DNA of 64,000 bases, taken from assembly GCA_038235275.1 (NCBI GenBank), contig JBBSUC010000027.1:1-64000 (forward strand). Reading direction: 5' to 3'. Within the stretch, counting starts at the first letter, position 1, and every line of letters begins with the position of its first letter. The notes beneath the pieces are model-generated. The model did not search any database. It saw only the letters and a list, made by a program, of their open reading frames with translations, and was not told where the DNA came from. Source of the DNA: Persicitalea sp038235275 (lineage in GTDB: Bacteria > Bacteroidota > Bacteroidia > Cytophagales > Spirosomataceae). Positions 59,954 through 64,000 of this stretch are shown here, one piece after another. A program made the position numbers and the translations under genes.

Positions 59954-61108
59954 TTGAAAAAATCGATAAAAATACTTCTGGGCATCGTTGTGTTGTTGAT
60001 TATCGCGCGGCTACTGTTGCCCTACTTCGTCTTGAAGTACTTGAACAAAACCCTGGCTGATCTCGATGGCTACACGGGCCACGTTGACGATGTGGAGATT
60101 GCCCTTTATCGGGGAGCTTACCAGATAGACAGTCTTAACATCCGTAAGGTTAACGGCAAGATTGAGGAGCCATTCATTGCGATTCCAAAAATGGACCTTT
60201 CCGTGCAGTGGAAATCCCTTTTCAAAGGCAAGCTTGTGGCGGAGGTCGTTTGTACCCGACCTGAGATCAACTTCGCCTTCAGCAAAGACGAGGAAGCCAG
60301 CCAAACGGGAGTGGAAACCGATTGGACGCAAGTTATCAAAGACCTGCTGCCGATCGATATCAACCGGTTCACAGTGGTAGATGGCACGATCAACCTCACC
60401 AATGTCGTCTCGCAGCCCAGCACTGATTTGTCGATGAAAAATTTCGATCTTGAAATCGCCAACATCCGCAACGTGGTGGACAATACCAACAAGTTCCCCT
60501 CCCCCGTGAAAGCCTCCGGCGACCTGCCCGGCTACGGCGGCACGATGACCTTCGACGCCGACATGCAATTGCTAAAAAAGATGCCGGATTTTAACTACAA
60601 CCTCAAACTGAATAACCTGCAACTCGTCAAGTTAAATGCTCTCTCCAAGCGTTACGCCGGCATCGACTTTGAGAAAGGTACCCTCGACTTAGTGAGTGAA
60701 ATGGAAATGCTGGACGGTAACCTGAAAGGCTATCTCAAACCCCTGACGCACGATATGCAAATTTTCGAGTGGAATGAGGGCGACAAGCGCACAGTCACAC
60801 AGTTTATCGTAGAGTTGCTGGCCGAGGGAGGTAACAAATTATTGGAAAACAAAGTAAAAGATCAGGTAGCCACCCGCATTCCGCTGAATGGCACAGTAGA
60901 AAATATCGAAACGGGTCTCTGGCCTACTGTCATCGGCGTGCTGCGCAACGGCTACGTCAGCGCCCTGACCGACTCTTTCGACAACACGCTCAGCGTAAAA
61001 GAGGCCTGGCAGCTTTTCCGCGAAGACCGCCGCAAGCAACGCGAAGAACGCCGCGAAGAACGGAAGGAAAAGCGGGAAGAAAAGAAGGCAGAGCGGGAGA
61101 AGAATTAA
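59954..61108 (+). CDS. AsmA-like / DUF748 family envelope protein
   Basis: The 384-residue protein has one N-terminal membrane anchor (ILLGIVVLLIIARLLLPYFV, about 7-26) and a long beta-rich periplasmic region with the AsmA/DUF748 pattern (GHVDDVEIALYRGAYQIDSLNIRK, FIAIPKMDLSVQWKSLFKGKLVAEVV, GTINLTN). A very charged C-terminal tail rich in Arg, Glu and Lys (about 350-384) follows. AsmA-like proteins bridge membranes and help lipid transport. Start TTG 59954 immediately precedes the anchor. Confidence 0.8.
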   Translation: MKKSIKILLGIVVLLIIARLLLPYFVLKYLNKTLADLDGYTGHVDDVEIALYRGAYQIDSLNIRKVNGKIEEPFIAIPKMDLSVQWKSLFKGKLVAEVVCTRPEINFAFSKDEEASQTGVETDWTQVIKDLLPIDINRFTVVDGTINLTNVVSQPSTDLSMKNFDLEIANIRNVVDNTNKFPSPVKASGDLPGYGGTMTFDADMQLLKKMPDFNYNLKLNNLQLVKLNALSKRYAGIDFEKGTLDLVSEMEMLDGNLKGYLKPLTHDMQIFEWNEGDKRTVTQFIVELLAEGGNKLLENKVKDQVATRIPLNGTVENIETGLWPTVIGVLRNGYVSALTDSFDNTLSVKEAWQLFREDRRKQREERREERKEKREEKKAEREKN

Positions 61109-61177
61109 TTTGTAGGATAAGGGGCAGAGAAACAAAGCCGTTCAAAATGCGCCGTAACCATTAACCATTTTTAAAAA

Positions 61178-62575
61178 ATGCAATTACAATTCCACGGTGC
61201 GGCCCGAATCGTTACGGGTAGCAAGCACCTCATCACTACCGATCTGGGAACCAAAATTCTGCTGGATTGCGGCCTTTTTCAGGGCATCCAGACCGACGAA
61301 CTGAACCAAAACTTTGGCTTCGATCCGAAAGAAATCGACTATCTGGTGCTTTCCCACGCCCACATCGACCATAGCGGTCTCATTCCGCGCCTGGTAAAGC
61401 AGGGCTTCAACGGACCGGTTTACTGCACCGGGGCCACGGCTGATTTGTGCCAAATCATGCTCATGGACAGCGCCTACATTCAGGAGAAAGACGTAGCCCG
61501 GATCAACAAGCGCCGCCGTCATCAGGGGCGCGAGGAGTTGGAAATGCTCTACGACTCCAAGGACGCCGAACGCGCCCTGGATTTGTTGAAGCCCGTGCGC
61601 TACGGCCAGAATTTTCAACTCGGCAAGGATGAAGTGGATGTATTTTTCACCGACGCCGCCCACATCATCGGCAGTGCGGCGGTCAACCTAAACATTAAAG
61701 ACGGCGGTACGTTCAAGAAACTGACCTTCACGGGCGACATCGGGCGACCCGAGGACAAAATCCTGCGGCACTGGGACGCGTTTCCGCAAGCGGATTTCAT
61801 TATTTGCGAATCCACCTATGGCGACCGCCTGCACGCCAACCCGATCGACTTGCAGGCGCACTTGCAGCGCATCGTCCACAAGTGCTGCGTGGAAGACCGG
61901 GGCAAGCTTATCATCCCTGCCTTCGCCATCGACCGGACCCAGGAACTCATTTACGCCCTCGACCGCCTGTCGAGTGCGGGCCAGTTGCCGCGCATCCCGG
62001 TGTACATCGACAGTCCACTGGCGATTAAGGCTACTTCCATTATGAAGGCCAATGAGGCATACTTCAACCCCGAAATTCTGGATTACATCGAGCGCGACGG
62101 TGACGCCTTTGCGTTTCCGTACCTGCATTACGTCTCGGACGTGGCCGACTCCAAGGCCATCAACGACCGCGACGAGCCGTGCATCATCATTTCGGCCTCG
62201 GGCATGGCCGAAGCCGGACGCGTGAAGCATCACATCAAGAACAATATCGAAAAACCCTCGACTACGATCCTGTTCGTGGGCTACGCCGCGCCCCACACGC
62301 TGGCGGGGCAATTGAAAAATGGCGAAAAGCACGTCCGCATTTTCGGACAGGAGTACGAAGTGAAGGCCAATATCCAGTCGCTGGAATCCTTCTCCGCCCA
62401 CGGCGACTACAACGAAATGATTGACTTCCTGTCTTGCCAGGACGCTTCCCGCGTGAAAGAACTTTTCCTCGTCCACGGCGAATACGACACCCAAACGGCT
62501 TTCAAGCTAAAACTCCAGCGCGAAGGCTTCGATCGAATTCATATCCCGGAAATGCACGAGCGGGTAGTAGTGTAG
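61178..62575 (+). CDS. Metallo-beta-lactamase/beta-CASP nuclease-like protein
   Basis: The 465-residue protein has an MBL core with the zinc motif LSHAHIDHSG (60-67), TDAAHIIGSA, FTGDIGRPED, a beta-CASP domain (about 235-375, LIIPAFAIDRTQELIYALDRL and ASGMAEAGRVKHHIKN) and a C-terminal RMMBL part (SAHGDYNEM, LVHGEYDTQTAFKLKL). This is the architecture of CPSF73-type RNA processing nucleases, found in bacteria as YsH1-type RNases. An RNA endonuclease or exonuclease role is inferred. It lies 69 bp after the AsmA-like gene and may be co-transcribed. Confidence 0.9.
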   Translation: MQLQFHGAARIVTGSKHLITTDLGTKILLDCGLFQGIQTDELNQNFGFDPKEIDYLVLSHAHIDHSGLIPRLVKQGFNGPVYCTGATADLCQIMLMDSAYIQEKDVARINKRRRHQGREELEMLYDSKDAERALDLLKPVRYGQNFQLGKDEVDVFFTDAAHIIGSAAVNLNIKDGGTFKKLTFTGDIGRPEDKILRHWDAFPQADFIICESTYGDRLHANPIDLQAHLQRIVHKCCVEDRGKLIIPAFAIDRTQELIYALDRLSSAGQLPRIPVYIDSPLAIKATSIMKANEAYFNPEILDYIERDGDAFAFPYLHYVSDVADSKAINDRDEPCIIISASGMAEAGRVKHHIKNNIEKPSTTILFVGYAAPHTLAGQLKNGEKHVRIFGQEYEVKANIQSLESFSAHGDYNEMIDFLSCQDASRVKELFLVHGEYDTQTAFKLKLQREGFDRIHIPEMHERVVV

Positions 62576-62602
62576 GATTGTTCAACAATTAAACAAAAAA
62601 AC

Positions 62603-62634
62603 TTGCACGTTTCAAATCTCAACCACTATCTTTG
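62603..62634 (+). promoter_or_regulatory. Promoter of tRNA-Leu
   Basis: TTG at 62603-62605 and TATCTTTG at 62627-62634 have 21 bp between them; the -7 box ends 11 bp before the tRNA. Confidence 0.65.
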
Positions 62635-62645
62635 TGGCCCAATCT

Positions 62646-62727
62646 GGCGGAGTGGTGGAATTGGTAGACACGCACGTTTCAGAGGCGTGTGCCTCACAGC
62701 ATGCGAGTTCGAGTCTCGCCTCCGTCA
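62646..62727 (+). tRNA. tRNA-Leu(CAG)
   Basis: The 82-nt class II tRNA has acceptor GGCGGAG with CTCCGTC, loop TTCAGAG with anticodon CAG, a long variable arm and T-loop TTCGAGT. Discriminator A; CCA is not encoded. Confidence 0.94.
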
Positions 62728-62740
62728 CATTTTGAATGCA

Positions 62741-62767
62741 AAAAGCCTTCGCACCTCGCGAAGGCTT
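62741..62767. terminator. Terminator of tRNA-Leu and of convergent hemJ
   Basis: A perfect stem AAAAGCCTTCGC with GCGAAGGCTTTT (loop of five) has T tracts on both strands. Confidence 0.9.
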
Positions 62768-62772
62768 TTTTG

Positions 62773-63303
62773 TTAGATCTTCTTCTCCCGCGCCTTTTTC
62801 GCCAGCCTCACCGCCCCCATAATCACCGCCGCAAAGAGCACCAAGCCAACAACCCCCCAAATCCACTGCACGGCACTTTTCAATACCACCAAAAACACAA
62901 TAGCGAATAAAAATACCGTCGCCACTTCGTTCCACAGCCGCAACTGCAAGGAAGAAAAGCGAAAGCGCTCGGCCTTTAACTCATACAGCAGTTTGCGGGT
63001 GTAGAAATGATACACGACCAATCCTGCCACGAATCCCAGCTTGATTTGCATCCAGCCCTGACTCAGCCATTCGGGCGTGATGTACAGCATCGTGAATCCC
63101 GTAATCAGCGTCATCCACATGGCTGGCACCATAATCGCCCGGAAAAGCAGTCCTTCCATTTTGACAAACTGCCGAAATAAAATACCGCGCTCCGGCTCAG
63201 CGCTGGCCTCGGTATGATAGACGAACAGGCGGGGCATATAGAACAGCCCCGCAAACCAGCTAACGATGAAAATGATGTGGAGTGATTTGACGTAGAGGTA
63301 CAT
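62773..63303 (-). CDS. hemJ: Protoporphyrinogen oxidase HemJ-like membrane protein
   Basis: The 176-residue protein has about four to five membrane segments. It opens with MYLYVKSLHIIFIVSWFAGLFYMPRLFVYH (conserved His9) and continues with a conserved Lys in WMQIKLGF, both typical of HemJ, which oxidises protoporphyrinogen IX in heme synthesis. A C-terminal segment with basic tail (KKAREKK) follows. CopD-like proteins are related in fold, but the start matches HemJ better. Confidence 0.85.
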   Translation of the reverse strand: MYLYVKSLHIIFIVSWFAGLFYMPRLFVYHTEASAEPERGILFRQFVKMEGLLFRAIMVPAMWMTLITGFTMLYITPEWLSQGWMQIKLGFVAGLVVYHFYTRKLLYELKAERFRFSSLQLRLWNEVATVFLFAIVFLVVLKSAVQWIWGVVGLVLFAAVIMGAVRLAKKAREKKI

Positions 63304-63377
63304 GGGATGGGGACGGTTGTTTATCAGCTAACAAAACTAACACAAATAGGGCAGGTAGGTTTTACTGGATCCCTCAA

Positions 63378-64000
63378 TTATTCGTACCAGGCAATCACCT
63401 CCTCACTACTCTTCCGTCCCAGGTCGGGAACCGTGGCGTCTGGGGCTGCGTATCCGACTGGAATGAGCAGGAAGGGTTTCTCGTTGGCGGGGCGTTTCAG
63501 TAGTTTAGTCAGGAAATCCATGGGGCTAGGGGTGTGGGTGAGCGCCACCAGCCCGGCCTGGTGAATGGCCGTGAGCAGGAAGCCGCAGGCGATGCCGACC
63601 GACTCGTTGACGTAATAGTGGGTTTGTCGCCCGCCGTTTTCTCCCAAGCCGTAAATTTGCCGGAACACGATGATGAGCCAGGGGGCGGTTTCCAGGAAGG
63701 GCTTGTGCCAGTCGGTGGCGAAGGGTTCCAGATCGCGGAGCCATTCCTTGCTCATGCGGCCGTGGTAGCTGCGGTATTCTTCTTCCTCCGCCGCATCTCT
63801 GATTTTCTTTTTTATTGCAGGATTGCCCACCGCGCAAAACGTCCACGGCTGCTTGTGCGCGCCGGAGGGCGCGGTAGAGGCCGCCATAATAATTTGTTCG
63901 ACGGACTCCTTGGGTATCGGTTGGTCGGAGAAGAAGCGCAGTGAGCGGCGCTTATTTATAAAATCGTGATAGTCGCGGCATTGCTGGACGAGTTCGTCCG
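63378..64000 (-). CDS. Nitroreductase family protein, 5' end outside window
   Basis: The minus-strand frame is open from the window edge to the stop at 63378. The visible 207 codons start within DELVQQCRDYHDFINKRRSLRFFS, the FMN-binding N-terminal nitroreductase wording. APSGAHKQPWTF and a C-terminal stretch PVGYAAPDATVPD follow, with GRKSSEEVIAWYE at the end. NAPSG-type nitroreductases include iodotyrosine deiodinase-like and BluB-like enzymes. The specific substrate is unknown. An internal ATG at 63887 is not the start because the frame and family similarity continue upstream of it. Confidence 0.9.
   Translation of the reverse strand, partial: DELVQQCRDYHDFINKRRSLRFFSDQPIPKESVEQIIMAASTAPSGAHKQPWTFCAVGNPAIKKKIRDAAEEEEYRSYHGRMSKEWLRDLEPFATDWHKPFLETAPWLIIVFRQIYGLGENGGRQTHYYVNESVGIACGFLLTAIHQAGLVALTHTPSPMDFLTKLLKRPANEKPFLLIPVGYAAPDATVPDLGRKSSEEVIAWYE

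Overview
The window is a chromosomal segment of a free-living member of the Bacteroidota, most likely a Cytophagales (Spirosomataceae-like) bacterium. This placement is inferred from moderately high GC, TonB receptors with an N-terminal carboxypeptidase-like regulatory domain, many Cys-anchored lipoproteins, DUF6702, DUF6157 and DUF4136 proteins, and promoters of the Bacteroidota type (TTG, 19-21 bp, TAnnTTTG). No gene on its own fixes the genus. Both ends of the window cut through genes.

Region 1 (1-5.2 kb) is a cell-surface or exopolysaccharide locus. A large secreted protein runs off the left edge on the minus strand: SGNH esterase domain, glycosidase-like middle, then at least three Ig-like repeats. 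It is divergent from an integral-membrane O-acyltransferase that overlaps a second SGNH lipoprotein by 4 bp. The two SGNH domains share an unusually long signature. Region 2 (5.2-14.5 kb) follows a tRNA-Pro and holds a type I restriction-modification operon (hsdM, hsdS, hsdR) and an SRAP protein. Between hsdM and hsdS sits a small HUH transposase (RAYT). Both hsd intergenic gaps carry arrays of paired palindromes with one geometry (13 nt, 13-14 nt spacer, 20 nt) but different, compensating arm sequences. This REP/RAYT system is the most striking structure in the window.

Region 3 (14.5-46 kb) is mostly housekeeping and metabolism: a TonB receptor, ribokinase with a sugar porter, fabD, tRNA-Gln, a TetR regulator, a flippase, mlaE/mlaF, SDR, ROK kinase, ispH, tRNA-His, SOD, tadA, a secreted GH130 enzyme next to a NagB/PIG-L fusion, glyA, tatC, an alpha-oxoamine synthase with a dipeptide epimerase, nadK, lipoproteins, pdhB, a VOC protein and a glycosyltransferase. 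Region 4 (46-64 kb) has aroB, a DUF4136 lipoprotein, an M20 hydrolase, a quinone oxidoreductase, a TonB receptor with a beta-helix lipoprotein, rseP, a DUF6702 protein, lon, an AsmA-like protein, a beta-CASP nuclease, tRNA-Leu, hemJ and a partial nitroreductase.

Throughout regions 3 and 4, intergenic spaces hold short degenerate tandem repeats of 7-8 nt. They are often arranged as inverted pairs that start at a stop codon or end just before a start codon. Several share the end motif AATTTTGAATGA, and some contain a GC-rich core (CGCCACGGGGCGCCC). These repeats supply stop codons to rseP and to the aminotransferase gene, and part of the probable signal-peptide coding sequence of the DUF6702 gene.
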